Positions 5,472 through 5,721 of a stretch of 5,721 nucleotides of DNA are shown piece after piece. The first letter of the stretch is position 1, and every line of letters begins with the position of its first letter. The notes under the pieces were generated by a model, which was not told the DNA's origin, ran no database searches, and saw nothing but the letters and a program-made list of their open reading frames with translations. Origin of the DNA: an uncultured Saprospiraceae bacterium. GTDB taxonomy: Bacteria > Bacteroidota > Bacteroidia > Chitinophagales > Saprospiraceae. A program made the position numbers and the translations under genes. The stretch is taken from contig CAJQNM010000426.1 of assembly GCA_905479665.1 (NCBI GenBank), positions 1-5,721 of the forward strand, read 5' to 3'.

Positions 5472-5721
5472 TCTCGAACTCTTGAGCCCGTGAACTCTTG
5501 ACCTCTTGAACCCTTGAACTCTTGACCCCTCAAACTCTTGAACTCTCGACCTCCCGACCTCCCGAACTCTCGAAATCCCGAACTCTCGAAATCTTGAACC
5601 CTCAAACCCTTGAACCCTTGACCCCTTGAACCCTTGACCCCTCAAACTCTTGAACCCTCAAACTCTTGAACTCTTGAACCCTTGAACTCTCGACCTCCCG
5701 AACTCCCGAACTCTCGAAATC
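5472..5721. repeat. Octanucleotide tandem array, 31 units, open at the window end
   Basis: Thirty-one 8-bp units (5472-5719) plus two bases of the next follow in perfect register with no insertion or deletion. The consensus is YCYYGAAC, with position 2 always C and position 6 always A. Twelve unit types occur; the commonest are TCTTGAAC (six), and TCCCGAAC, CCTTGAAC and CCTCAAAC (four each). Variation is mainly C/T at positions 1, 3 and 4, A/C at position 7, and a coupled TG-to-CA change in CCTCAAAC. Because 8 is not a multiple of 3, the minus strand reads similar octapeptides in every frame (SRVQGFKG type) until a CCTCAAAC unit supplies a stop. The array continues beyond the window. Confidence 0.95.
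5544..5721. repeat. Higher-order 144-bp direct repeat inside the octamer array
   Basis: The 34 bp at 5544-5577 recur at 5688-5721 with one mismatch (position 5559 is C, position 5703 is A). The offset is 144 bp, exactly 18 octamers. Both copies run TCTCGACC, TCCCGAMC, TCCCGAAC, TCTCGAAA, TC, and both are preceded by a YCTTGAAC unit. The second copy is cut by the window end, so its full extent is unknown. Confidence 0.75.

Noticed and set aside
5414..5645. Two overlapping minus-strand open frames coding for SRVQGFKG-like repeats (5414-5605 and 5436-5645)
   Set aside because: Both begin at TTG inside the octamer array, have no ribosome binding site, and exist only because the reverse-complement unit lacks stops. 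Every frame reads the same octapeptide pattern. They are by-products of the repeat.
5261..5721. CRISPR array
   Set aside because: Units are 6-11 bp, contiguous and without unique spacers, and no cas genes are present. This is simple tandem repeat.

Overview
The window looks like a piece of a Bacteroidota chromosome, probably an environmental or marine lineage. The main evidence is a TonB-dependent receptor with an N-terminal carboxypeptidase-regulatory-like domain and the plug style common in that phylum, tightly packed genes without clear Shine-Dalgarno sites, and a Bacteroidota-type IS3 transposase. I cannot name a genus.

Positions 13-3762 hold three co-directional + strand genes with gaps of 2 and 13 bp, so almost certainly one transcription unit. 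They are a sugar phosphate isomerase/epimerase of the xylose-isomerase-like TIM-barrel type, a 774-residue outer-membrane TonB-dependent receptor, and a small four-helix membrane protein of the TMEM220 family. Sugar uptake plus sugar isomerisation is a reasonable reading of the first two genes, but the substrate cannot be read from the sequence.

Positions 3756-5721 are a repeat-rich non-coding zone interrupted by a complete IS3-family element (3811-5260, 1450 bp). The element has imperfect 31-bp terminal inverted repeats, a 3-bp TTG target duplication, and orfA and orfB on the minus strand. The two ORFs are joined by an ATGA overlap and a canonical A_AAA_AAG slippery site. The element landed inside a heptanucleotide array; removing it with one TTG copy restores the 7-bp register exactly.

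Beyond the IS, three simple-repeat blocks follow one another. They are the rest of the heptamer array (5264-5335), a GGGTTCAA block (5338-5400) and, after about 70 bp of non-repetitive sequence, 31 octamers in perfect register (5472-5719) that run to the window edge. The octamers are the reverse-complement motif of the GGGTTCAA block. All three repeat types share a TTGARC core on one strand or the other. This layered, inverted array is the least explained part of the window. I see no defence system, CRISPR array, tRNA or rRNA.
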